Program-made: the position numbers and the translations under genes
In this document: positions 31,701-39,808 of the stretch, one piece after another
Layout of the letters: the number at the start of each line of letters is the position of its first letter
Position numbering within the stretch: position 1 is the first letter of the stretch
Source of the DNA: Paramacrobiotus metropolitanus
Lineage: Eukaryota > Tardigrada > Eutardigrada > Parachela > Macrobiotidae
Direction: 5' to 3'
NCBI RefSeq assembly: GCF_019649055.1
Contig: NW_026570381.1
Location: 1-64,000, forward strand
DNA length: 64,000 nucleotides
Notes under the pieces: model-generated
Database searches by the model: none
What the model was told of the DNA's origin: nothing
Seen by the model: only the letters and a program-made list of their open reading frames with translations

Positions 31701-32431
31701 TTCTGATCCAGCAACGCCTGTTTAATCTTTGCGTTCCGTTGTGCGCGTCGTTGCGCTAACACTTCTTCGCTGCAGTACGGTGACCTTTCGTTTTGCTGCA
31801 CTTTTTGCAGTGTCGCGCTACCGTCACGACAATTTCCACTCGCAGTACCATTCTGCGGTGACCTTTGGTCCCGTTGCGCGTTTCCACTCGCAGTACCATT
31901 CTGCGGTGACCTTTTATCCACTTGAACATTTCCACTCGCAGTACCATTCTGCGGTGACCTTTTGTCCACTTGAACATTCCCACTCGCAGTGCCATTCTGC
32001 GGTGACCTTTGATTCTGTGACGGTATCCTTATAACCGTTCCATTCCCTTTTTGCGGTGACGGCATCCATATAGCCGTTTCTCTTCGCTGTGGCGGCATGC
32101 ATCTAGCCGTTTCTTGTGGTTGCGGCATCCATATAGCCGGTCCATTTTGCTTTTTCGCTGACGGCATCCATATAGCCGTTGCAGTGGTCACATTCACTGC
32201 AGTACCATTCTGCAGTGGTGACCTTTCCCTTTTATCCGGTGGTTTAGGGTCGGGTCGATCAGTAGGCTCACCGGTGCCTACTGATCTTGCCCGTTTCCCT
32301 GAACCGGCGCCCCACCTTGTTGCACGCCTTGCACATTTCCTTGCACATTTCCTTGTTGTTGTCCGATATCGTTTGCCGGGTTAGGATTCTGTCCGTTGCC
32401 ATTGTTGTATTGGCCACCACCCTGTTGGTAG
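28709..32431 (-). CDS. pro: Pro ORF: aspartic protease in a repeat-rich 1,162+ codon frame
   Basis: The frame is open from 32,431 (overlapping the end of gag by 154 nt in the -1 frame) to a stop at 28,709. It has no need of its own ATG, which fits expression by -1 frameshift at GGGAAAC (32,293-32,299). The N-terminal part carries five AIWMP-like repeats and four or five 16-residue repeats with RSPQNGTASGN. The retroviral-type aspartic protease is near residues 645-755 of the 1,162-codon part: AMLDTGAETSLIS with the catalytic DTG, and VQVLLGFDFL as the second conserved strand. After it come four copies of an IPVPEAPG phrase and, near 29,160-29,040, a Cys/His-rich segment (CHHGYFEDPC, CAECCENAS). 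Lys-Gly-His, Lys-Val-Thr and Glu-Arg-Ser triplets encoded by AAAGGTCA are frequent. Confidence 0.85.
31790..32010 (-). repeat. 48-bp tandem repeats in the pro ORF
   Basis: Units spaced 48 bp apart at about 31,857, 31,905, 31,953 and 32,001 read 'ccattctgcggtgacctttt' plus a variable part. Each encodes RSPQNGTASGN plus five residues. Every unit contains one TGACCTTT, the complement of AAAGGTCA. A 48-bp unit keeps the reading frame. Confidence 0.85.
32040..32190 (-). repeat. Tandem coding repeats (AIWMP)
   Basis: The plus-strand phrase 'ggcatccatatagccgtt' recurs with small changes about five times between 32,040 and 32,190. It encodes A-I-W-M-P repeats near the beginning of the protease ORF. 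Confidence 0.75.
32257..32299 (-). promoter_or_regulatory. Programmed -1 ribosomal frameshift signal (gag to pro)
   Basis: Read on the minus strand, the last gag codons are CAG GGA AAC. The heptamer G-GGA-AAC (32,293-32,299) is in phase and fits the X-XXY-YYZ rule; GGGAAAC is a known retroviral slippery site. Six nucleotides later a perfect 11-bp stem forms from GATCAGTAGGC and GCCTACTGATC (32,276-32,286 and 32,257-32,267) around an 8-nt loop. The gag stop TAG lies inside the stem. The -1 frame leads directly into the protease ORF. Loop bases GGTGA could also pair with a TCACC about 30 nt further on, which would make a pseudoknot (inference). Confidence 0.88.
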
Positions 32432-33729
32432 TTATCTTGGCCGCCTCCATTGTTCTGGCCTCCTCTGAAGTTTCCGCGGCCATAGCCTCTGTTCCTTCCT
32501 CTGAAGCCGCCGCGGCCGAAGCCACCACGGCCGTAGCCGCCATTCTGGCCACCGCCATTTCCATTTCCGTAGTTCCCGTTTCCATTCCCTTGTTGGTTTT
32601 GGAAGTTTGCTTTGTGCTGGTACCACTGGGTGATGAGGTCATATCCATTATTCACCGCTAGGCGCCAGCCGCCTGTGGCGCGCAGTCGTTGCCATTCCCT
32701 GAAGGCAAACAGATTCGGATTCTGTTCCGGTGGTGTATTGGCGAACTTGCATCCTTGTGTCTGATGATTGCCATACATACAGTACTGGCACATCTGCACA
32801 TTGTTCGCCACCCATCCGTCAATCATTTGAAATTTAAACTCTGTTCGTGACCCTTGATTCTGCTGAAGGTTATTTTGATTTCCTCTGTTTGGCTGGAAGT
32901 TGCCTTGACCTTGACCTTGATTCTGAAAGTTTCCTTGACCTCCGTTCCAGTTTCCATTTCCGTATCCATTTCCGCCGAAGTTTCGGTTACCCCCTCCTTG
33001 TTGTGGTAACCCGACATTCATAGGGGCCACATTCTGTGGTACTGGTGGAGCCACATTCTGAGGTACCGGTCTCACCTGAGCTGCCGCTTGTATCGCCGCT
33101 ACCATTGCGTACGTTATCGGTTGCCCCGTCTGACTGTCGATAAAGGTCACTTTTTCCGTGACCTCTCTAACCGGAGTCTCCACTCGGTATTCAACTGGTT
33201 GCTGAACTGGTGCAGCTGCCATTCGCTGTTGCGGCACATTTTCGACTTGGCCTTGGCGGATGGTCACGTACTCCTGGTTACGTTGACCTTTAGGCGCCTT
33301 ATATTTCTCTTCGCCGGTGGCCCAATGTCGAAAGAAATCCTTCACGTCCGCTGGCGTCTTGCACTTTTGTATACGCAGGGCTTTGTAGAGCTCATTGTCG
33401 ACTCTACATCCTTCGATTAAGAAGCCCACGGCCTGTTTCTCAGTAATGATTCTCTTTGCCTTAAACCGCATCATCGCTTGATAGTATTGGTCAAGCGATT
33501 CTTTTCCGAGTTCAAATTTCCTTGCGTAGGCCTCACGTAAGCCTAGGACTTCTTCATCTCGGTCACCGTATTCATCTTTAAATTTGTCCATCCATTCGGT
33601 TATTGAGTATTCAATTCCATCTTCTGCCGCGATGTCCTTTTCTCCTTCGAACCAGGTTTTGGCAGGACCTTTCACCGCACTGGCTATCTCAATCATGATT
33701 TGGTCGTCCGTCAGCTGGTAAGTCACCAA
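32278..33729 (-). CDS. gag: Gag, capsid and nucleocapsid part (483 codons)
   Basis: The first 150 residues have the retrotransposon Gag pattern (LTDDQIMIEIASAVKGPAKTW, YYQAMMRFKAKRI, GFLIEGCRVDNEL), as in the retrotrans_gag capsid domain. A CCHC zinc knuckle follows near residue 310 (CQYCMYGNHQTQGC, C-x2-C-x4-H-x4-C). The tail is Gly/Asn/Gln-rich with RGG-type repeats (GRGGFGRGGFRGRNRG), which would bind RNA. The frame has no ATG of its own at the beginning: it opens at 33,729 with TTG directly after a TGA. It is in the -1 frame to the upstream 803-codon ORF, which ends seven bases later. It ends in the frameshift signal into pro. Confidence 0.85.
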   Translation of the reverse strand: MVTYQLTDDQIMIEIASAVKGPAKTWFEGEKDIAAEDGIEYSITEWMDKFKDEYGDRDEEVLGLREAYARKFELGKESLDQYYQAMMRFKAKRIITEKQAVGFLIEGCRVDNELYKALRIQKCKTPADVKDFFRHWATGEEKYKAPKGQRNQEYVTIRQGQVENVPQQRMAAAPVQQPVEYRVETPVREVTEKVTFIDSQTGQPITYAMVAAIQAAAQVRPVPQNVAPPVPQNVAPMNVGLPQQGGGNRNFGGNGYGNGNWNGGQGNFQNQGQGQGNFQPNRGNQNNLQQNQGSRTEFKFQMIDGWVANNVQMCQYCMYGNHQTQGCKFANTPPEQNPNLFAFREWQRLRATGGWRLAVNNGYDLITQWYQHKANFQNQQGNGNGNYGNGNGGGQNGGYGRGGFGRGGFRGRNRGYGRGNFRGGQNNGGGQDNYQQGGGQYNNGNGQNPNPANDIGQQQGNVQGNVQGVQQGGAPVQGNGQDQ

Positions 33730-36089
33730 TCAGTTTTTTTCACCAATCGTGTCCACCCACTTACTGTGTCACGACTGCCGTCAAAGGTCATGAGTGGTGT
33801 TTTCCTGGCCATCGAGTTGAGTGCTTTTGTCAATTGCACCGCTGTATTTTCTGCTCTCTGGTCATCGTCTTCTTCGCTACTTCCATCATCACTTTGATTT
33901 CGTTTCGCCTTTCCATAACGGGATTTCCTAGGACGCTCCTGCCGGCTGGAGGGTCTGTCCCGTCGCCCTTCATCAATGAACACGTTTGTTTCAAAGTGCG
34001 AGGGAAATTGTGATGGGTCACCTCGACTCATATGCGGGTTACTTTCCAAAGGTGGCTCTTTGTCTTCTTTGCCCTTTTCTCCTTCTCGTTCCGCTTTTAC
34101 GCTTCCTTTACCGGTACCAGTTCGTTTTGGCACTTCAAAGTGGAAGCTTTTACCTGTGCCCGTTTCGTGCGCCTTGCTGTAACTGGGCGGCGGTGATTCC
34201 ACTGTCGCTGCTCTAACTCCGTGTTGTAGGAGCTGTTCATCTTTATGCTTGTTAGACATTTGAAGTGCTTTATTCTCATCTTCGAGACGCTTAATCCTTA
34301 AATCGGATTGTTCTTTTTCATTCTTCAAGTTCTGGTTCTCTTGGTTGACCTTCGACATGTGCTGATGTAACTGAAGCGTTTTGTCCTGGATGACCTTTTC
34401 AGTATCGTTTTCGACTCTCCTGATGTGTTCCGCCAACTGGGTCACATCTCGTTCCAATTTCGAATACTCATCGGCTGCTGCTTTCAGCTGGGTTTTTGAC
34501 TGATTGACCTCGTCTTCTCTCGTCATTGCCGTTTGGGTCATATCGATCAACTCCGTGTTGAGTTTGATGATCTCCTGTGTCTTCTGATGGACTGTCCGTT
34601 GCCACTCTTTATCTTTCAGTTCAAGTACCGTGACCTTTTCGTCCAAGAGGTGTGCCTCGTGCTCCCACCTCGCGCCTTGTTCTGCAATTGTCTTGGCGGC
34701 TTCTTTTAACTCTTTAATCTCATCGGTGACCTTTTTGTTGTCATCCTTCAACGCCTTGTTCTCTTGCATCACCTGTCTTATTTCGTTATTAAACCGTACT
34801 CCTTCGGTGGCTGTAAGATCTCGCAAGTCCTTTGCCACCTTAGCGGCTTCGTCAGCCCTCCTCTGGTGATCGTATGACTCCTTCTGAAGGGTCCCGATAT
34901 TCTCGTCGCGGAGCTTCAGGTCATTCCTAAGCTTGAAGACTTCAGTGGTGTTCGTCAACAACCGCTGAGTAGCGTCGGCGAGTTTGGTTGCGTATTCATC
35001 TCTTTTCGTTTCAGCTTCGGTGACCTTCATTTTCTGTGAGTCGCATTCGTCCATCAATTCCGCTAAGTGCCGTGACCTTTCGGCTGATTCTTCTGACATG
35101 CTCTCGTTGAGGTCACTGACTGCAAGATGACCTTCCATTTCTCTGTCATCCACCATCTTCAAGTATTCTTCCGCGAGTTCTCGTTGACGTTCGTATTTGA
35201 TTTTCCATTCGTCCGCTGCGCTCTCTAAGTCAACCTGTTGTTGTTCCAATACGTATATTCGGGCTTCCAGCGATGACAGTTTTTCCCGAATTTCTCTCAT
35301 TCGCTTCGTTGCCTGACTTTCCTTGGCCTCGAGTTCGTCTTCCAACTCTCTAACACGAGTTCTCAAAGTCGTTGTGGGGCTGTTCGGTGATGGTGGTCTA
35401 ACATTGATGACCTTTCCTGTTTTTGTCCGTTCGATGAGGTGCTCCGGTATGTCTTTGAATAGTATCGTCCCCTCAGCACGGTCGGCTTGTCTCATCGCGG
35501 ATTGGAAGGACACATTCATCGTCGTTTCATCGTCCGTGAAGTATGATTCATTTGATTCGTCTGACACCATTGGAGTGGCCCAAAGGTCATCGTCTACAGT
35601 CTTGTCATTCAATGAAAGGTCACTCAGTCCCAGTTCAGCAAATTCCTCTTCGGTGACCTTTGTCTTTTCCGTTTCCGATCGAGTCAGGTTCACCTTTTTA
35701 TCCTGCTCATTCGTTCCGCTGATGGTAGCATCCAGCTGTGATGCCCCCATTGCTTCCGCTCCTGTTTCTGTGGACTTCTCCTCCCCGGTGACCTTTATCT
35801 GGTTCATCGGATCACTTCCCGCCATGGATGCGGGAGTGTGCTTCTGGTCGTCACTGGAGCTTTCCTGATTGGCGACCGCCTCGAGCGCCTTCTGATAAGT
35901 GCTATCAGAGCCTCGTGAATCCTTCTTCTCGAATGCCTTGGGCGCTCGGGTATTCCGCTCATGTCCAACTGGACGTGAGTACGGGTACAAGTCCTTTTTG
36001 TACGGGTTCGGTGCGCTTTGCTGTGAGCTGCGGGAGCTTTTACTTCCCTGACTGCTGTTGGATGTCGGTTCCTCTTGGTCTTTGTCCAT
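33723..36089 (-). CDS. gag: Gag, N-terminal coiled-coil part (about 788 codons)
   Basis: It starts at ATG 36,089; the frame is open from 36,134 but a TAA lies just upstream. The first 250 residues are Ser/Thr/Lys/Glu-rich and disordered. About residues 250-600 form a long heptad-patterned coiled coil (for example LRTRVRELEDELEAKE, KALKDDNKKVTDEIKELKE). A charged stretch follows, then the first residues of a capsid domain (FDGSRDTVSGWTRLVKK), so the ORF ends inside the capsid domain that continues in the next frame. Such a long coiled-coil N-terminus is unusual for Gypsy Gag. Some N-terminal sequences carry Glu-Arg-Ser or Lys-Val-Thr at AAAGGTCA copies. The stop TGA at 33,723-33,725 is best read as a frame break or a frameshift site. 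Confidence 0.8.
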   Translation of the reverse strand: MDKDQEEPTSNSSQGSKSSRSSQQSAPNPYKKDLYPYSRPVGHERNTRAPKAFEKKDSRGSDSTYQKALEAVANQESSSDDQKHTPASMAGSDPMNQIKVTGEEKSTETGAEAMGASQLDATISGTNEQDKKVNLTRSETEKTKVTEEEFAELGLSDLSLNDKTVDDDLWATPMVSDESNESYFTDDETTMNVSFQSAMRQADRAEGTILFKDIPEHLIERTKTGKVINVRPPSPNSPTTTLRTRVRELEDELEAKESQATKRMREIREKLSSLEARIYVLEQQQVDLESAADEWKIKYERQRELAEEYLKMVDDREMEGHLAVSDLNESMSEESAERSRHLAELMDECDSQKMKVTEAETKRDEYATKLADATQRLLTNTTEVFKLRNDLKLRDENIGTLQKESYDHQRRADEAAKVAKDLRDLTATEGVRFNNEIRQVMQENKALKDDNKKVTDEIKELKEAAKTIAEQGARWEHEAHLLDEKVTVLELKDKEWQRTVHQKTQEIIKLNTELIDMTQTAMTREDEVNQSKTQLKAAADEYSKLERDVTQLAEHIRRVENDTEKVIQDKTLQLHQHMSKVNQENQNLKNEKEQSDLRIKRLEDENKALQMSNKHKDEQLLQHGVRAATVESPPPSYSKAHETGTGKSFHFEVPKRTGTGKGSVKAEREGEKGKEDKEPPLESNPHMSRGDPSQFPSHFETNVFIDEGRRDRPSSRQERPRKSRYGKAKRNQSDDGSSEEDDDQRAENTAVQLTKALNSMARKTPLMTFDGSRDTVSGWTRLVKKTDW

Positions 36090-37602
36090 GTTGATCGGAT
36101 AACTTGGACGCTCCTGCCAATTGTTCTCACACACACGTTATTGTATGGTTTATTCAGTTATCCTAAAGGTCACTTTGTACTTCGAAATTTTTTCCAAGTC
36201 CTTTGTAAAGGTCACTTTTCGGTTGAAAAATTTCGACTAAGTCCCGTTTTAAAGGTCACTTTTTCGATGAAAAGTTCGAGAGATTTGCCCTAAAGGTCAC
36301 TCTTCAGACAAAACTTCGAAGCCGTTCTTACGGTTCAGAACATGTTTACAAATGAAATCCTACAGCTGCTGATATCGCTGTACTACTATTCACTTCAATT
36401 TCACTTCGCTAAAGGTCACTATTGGTCGCTTTCAGGTCATAAAGGTCACGTAACTAAGTCAATTTGGTCAATTCTAACTTTTAAGTAAAGGTCACTTTTC
36501 AAAGTCGAAGGTCACGTTCTGATCTCAAAGGTCACTTTCCGACTCAATTCAACTCAAAAGGTTACTTTCCAACTCAGTTTCTGTTAAAAGGTCACTTTCC
36601 GACTCGATTCAACTCAAAAGGTTACTTTCCAACTCAGTTTCTGTTAAAAGGTCACTTTCCCGCTCAATTCAAGTTAAAGGTCACTTTTAAGCTCAATTCG
36701 ATCAAAGGTCACTTTTCCTTTGTCTCAACTCAAAAGGTCACTTTTCGTCTCAATTAACTTATCTCAAATCAAATTTCCCGTTACAGCTAGTGTTCAGCGG
36801 AAAATCCCCATTCGGTTTGTTTACTTCATTCCTATTGGTCAGCTGGCTCAAATTATTCAGTTCAAATCTCAACCAATCGCAGCTCAGATAACCGACCAAT
36901 CACGTTGCTCCTCTTAAAGTTTATATCAGCCTGACGTCACGGTCAACGGCCAGACATGCGCACCGTGTGCAAAACCCCGCCTACTTTTACGCTCAGCTCA
37001 GTACGGACCAATGGAAATTGTCAATTTTACCAACTAGCCAATCCCGTAATTAATAACGGTTTTTCTACCTGTTAACCGTCCGTTCCACGGGAAAGTGATC
37101 CAGATGATCCAATTCTTCTCCACCGTCCGTTCCCGCGCTGCCGCTTTTCCGTAGCGGTTGTGCCGCCCGCTTTTTATATGCTACTGTGCCGGCTGACTGC
37201 CGTAGCAACAGTAGTGGTGCTCTACTCCAGTTTGGAGCAGTCTGATCTGGTCTTTTCCGTGCGCCCCTTTTGGCGCTTCGCCGCTTGTGGCCCACGGCTT
37301 AGGCTTCGCTGAAGCCTTGCCGAGTAACAGTGACACCAGTGTGGGTCTTCGCTGAAGACTCCACACCGAGGAACACTGTCGACTGATCTCTTGGACTCTT
37401 GCACAGCTAAGGAAACAGCACGGTTCTTCGCTGAAGATACCGTACCGAAAACCGAAGCTGGAAATCCCCGTCAAATGAGGCAGTTCACCGCTTGTGGTGT
37501 TGCGCTTTGCTGTCGGATAGACCTGTGCCTTACTGGTCGGGTTTCACGTCAAATAACAGGCCAACTTTGCGTGACACAAATCAAATCAGAGAACCACTGT
37601 CG
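36090..37602 (-). other. 5' leader of the giant element
   Basis: 1.5 kb between the primer-binding site and the gag start. The half next to gag (36,155-36,745) is an array of AAAGGTCACTTT copies. The half next to the LTR has 'cttcgctgaag' palindromes at about 37,305, 37,347 and 37,427, and 'cgccgcttgtggcccac'-type text shared with the 3' untranslated region. It has no ORF with a recognisable product. Packaging and translation signals are expected here, but none can be named from sequence. Confidence 0.65.
36155..36745 (+). repeat. Array of AAAGGTCACTTT sites in the leader
   Basis: About thirteen exact AAAGGTCA copies, nearly all continuing into CACTTT, lie 20 to 120 bases apart, with further one-mismatch copies (AAAGGTTACTTT) between them. 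All have the same orientation (plus strand), opposite to most copies in the coding regions. Part of the array is a roughly 57-bp tandem repeat ('actcaaaaggttactttccaactcagtttctgtt'). Confidence 0.9.
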
Positions 37603-37614
37603 GCTCTGCTACCA
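37603..37614 (-). promoter_or_regulatory. Primer-binding site (initiator Met-tRNA type)
   Basis: Directly after the 5' LTR the minus strand reads TGGTAGCAGAGC. The first 11 bases are complementary to the 3' end of metazoan initiator tRNA-Met (ending CUCUGCUACCA). A TGG directly after the LTR is the usual mark of a tRNA primer site and confirms both the LTR edge and the element's orientation. Confidence 0.8.
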
Positions 37615-37974
37615 TCTAATGCTAGATCCAACTGTGATCCAGATACGGAGACAGAAACGGAATCTATCCCGTGGAAGCGAGCGATAGGATATGGATCGCG
37701 AGCTATGCGGAAACACAAACGTCGCACCGTAAATCGCTGACTTTTAATAATATTGAAAGTCTGTGCAACAGAAATCAACAAGTGATCGGCACAGCTCGAT
37801 CGTAAAACGTAGAGCCCGTTCAACAGTGTGCAACACCGTGCAGCACGTGCTATGCCGCGCCCACTATCAAAACGCAAGCCAATCAGAAGAGACACAACAC
37901 AGACACGTAATCCTAAGGCGTAGCGCCACAGGCGTAGCGCCACTGACGTGAACGCTAGTGATCCTGGTCTCACA
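37615..37974 (-). repeat. 5' LTR of the giant element
   Basis: This 360-bp copy differs from the 3' LTR by one base (37,687). On the minus strand it begins TGTGAGACC and ends CATTAGA, and is followed by the primer-binding site. It contains the short duplication 'ggcgtagcgccac' near its outer end. No TATA box stands out. Confidence 0.93.
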
Positions 37975-39808
37975 CCAGGTTTAAAATCCCATGCTAGTAT
38001 GTCACCCTAGCCGGAAATGGGCTACCTGCTCCACGAAGAGATAATACTAATAATTACAGGTAAGCTATCTATGCAATAACGCAACGTACAGAGCATAGTA
38101 AGTCCGCATTTTGTTGCTCGGGTGGCTGTCACAAGTTATTCGATTTTTATCATAAATTCGGCAAATACAGTTATCGAACACACTGCCGGCATTCCAGAAA
38201 CCTTCGTTTGGCCATCAGTATCCATACTGCGCGGAATGAATTTGTCGGCAAGATAGTTATAATCCAGCCTAACGGATTAACGGCACCATGCTTTGGAAAA
38301 TACCAGTACTGTATGGTGGACCAACTTGCCGTTAAGGCTTTTGATTTAGATTTTAGGCTTTAACTGTACATGTAGTTTGTACTCTGTAAGGCAAGAATGG
38401 TACGAGGACCGGTTTCCAATTTCAACGTGGCCATTTCAACGTTTCAAATTTCAACGTGGCTGTGCAGCTGAATGAGAGGAGCCGAAGGCATTAAATACTG
38501 ATGATCACGCTACAGTCACGACGCTATGCTGCGGAGCGGGCGCAGCCTGAGTTTTACTGTTACCATTTTCCATTCCGCGAGTTCTGCGCGAGTTCCGTTC
38601 AGTCTTATAGATTAAGGGATGATCATCGTTCTGCGAGTTCTTTAATTTTCTACGAAAACCTGGCAGTAGGTATCCTGCCGTCATCACCTGAGGACTAAAG
38701 ATCCCCGCTAGTCAGTCGGAAGTGCCCTAAACCCAGCACCATATGGTAACTTAATTGTACAAGTATCTCTGTGCTTTTTCGGGTATTACTTAATTTTTAA
38801 AACGAAGGAAGCCGATTCGTTTGCGATCTTTCGGTACTTTTTACTCGGTTCACGCCCCTTCGCACTACAATTAAACCGATAAACTAACAACTGAGAGTCT
38901 TTTTCCAACTCCAAAAAGATTTTCTACATCCGGAAAAAATCCCAATTTTTGACAAAACATTCTTCTGAAATTCCCGAATTAATTTCAAAAGAATTCAGAA
39001 TTTTCCCACTGAATCTAGGGGAACATTTTTAAATTACTTTTCGCTTTCCAAAATTCGTTTCAATATTTAACTTTTGGGTACTCTCTCAAGTTTCAGTGTT
39101 CCAATTATTTTCCAGATTGCAAATTTTGTTTCGACATTTTTTCCATGCTTCCAAAATTCCAAATGGTTGCTTTCTATTGGCAACTGAATACCAATTCAAT
39201 TTAAACTTTTGAAATCGAATTCAAAATTCGTAACTCAGTTTACGAATTCCTAATTTCATTTCCTAAGAATTAATAAATAAATGTAAAATAATATTTTTAA
39301 TCTTTTCTGATAATAAATTTGTTTTAAATAAGGGCTTACATTTTCAAGCAATTTTCGATTTATTTCCAAATTTTCGAATTACATTAATGTACTACTTTTC
39401 AAAAATACGTAGCTTTTCCTAGTGATGTCCATGGGTTCCCAATCCACCTATATCTTTTGAACTTAAAGTTATTTCTTTATTTACTAAAATTTCAAATTTT
39501 GAAGTATTTTCTAATGTTCAAGTTTTCAACTAATTTGTGATTTAATGCCTAAAAATCAAAATTATTTTTCAGTAATTTTCCTTAGTTATTCTGCTTTAGT
39601 GATTTAATCTCCGAATATTCTCCAAATTATTAATCACTTAGCACACTAAATTTTTAAATTTCCAAGGTATTTTCAAATACGGTCTGCAAATGACTAATTC
39701 TCCAGATTACTTTCCAAGTTCTCCAGATTATTTTCCAATTTCTAAGTTGTTTTGGAGTTCAACGATTTAATATGGATTATGGACTCCAAATGGAGAGGAG
39801 TATTTGAG
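37975..39808. other. AT-rich intergenic DNA right of the giant element
   Basis: It begins with the right target duplication CCAG. Short frames near 38,500-38,700 occur on both strands and have no recognisable domain. 38,900-39,780 is AT-rich text with many 'ttccaaattttc' phrases and looks like degraded repeat DNA. Confidence 0.35.

Larger units (their letters stand above)
12380..37974 (-). mobile_element. Giant (25.6 kb) Ty3/Gypsy LTR retrotransposon, with accessory genes
   Basis: Two 360-bp direct repeats that differ at one base (C at 12,452, G at 37,687) bound the element, with CCAG on both outer sides. Genes run on the minus strand in the order gag, pro, RT-RNase H-integrase, then several accessory frames; this order is Ty3/Gypsy. 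A primer-binding site follows the 5' LTR. At 25.6 kb (24.8 kb without the nested hAT) it is several times longer than ordinary Gypsy elements (roughly 5-10 kb) and in the size range of the giant elements known from plants (Ogre) and planarians (Burro). The octamer AAAGGTCA is spread through it from about 13.0 to 36.7 kb but is nearly absent outside, which independently supports a single element. The near-identical LTRs mean a recent insertion. Several frame changes and two stops suggest that this copy is not fully intact. Confidence 0.93.

Noticed and set aside
32432-32648. Alternative-frame products of the Gly/Asn-rich gag tail
   Set aside because: They are shadows of the low-complexity RGG region. 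The CCHC and capsid domains fix the true frame.
33730-33745. A-AAA-AAC slippery heptamer upstream of the gag frame break
   Set aside because: It is not in phase with the upstream gag frame, and the -1 frame meets TGA directly after it.
33719-33748. A 29-nt GT...CAG stretch at the gag frame break that would restore a frame if treated as an intron
   Set aside because: Far too short for a spliceosomal intron. A one-base lesion explains the break more simply.
13010-36745. The octamer as a consequence of a repeated protein motif
   Set aside because: It appears in all three codon phases, in both orientations and in the non-coding leader and 3' region.
36155-36745. CRISPR array
   Set aside because: Eukaryotic context. 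The repeats are short with uneven spacing, there are no unique spacers of constant length, and no cas genes are present.
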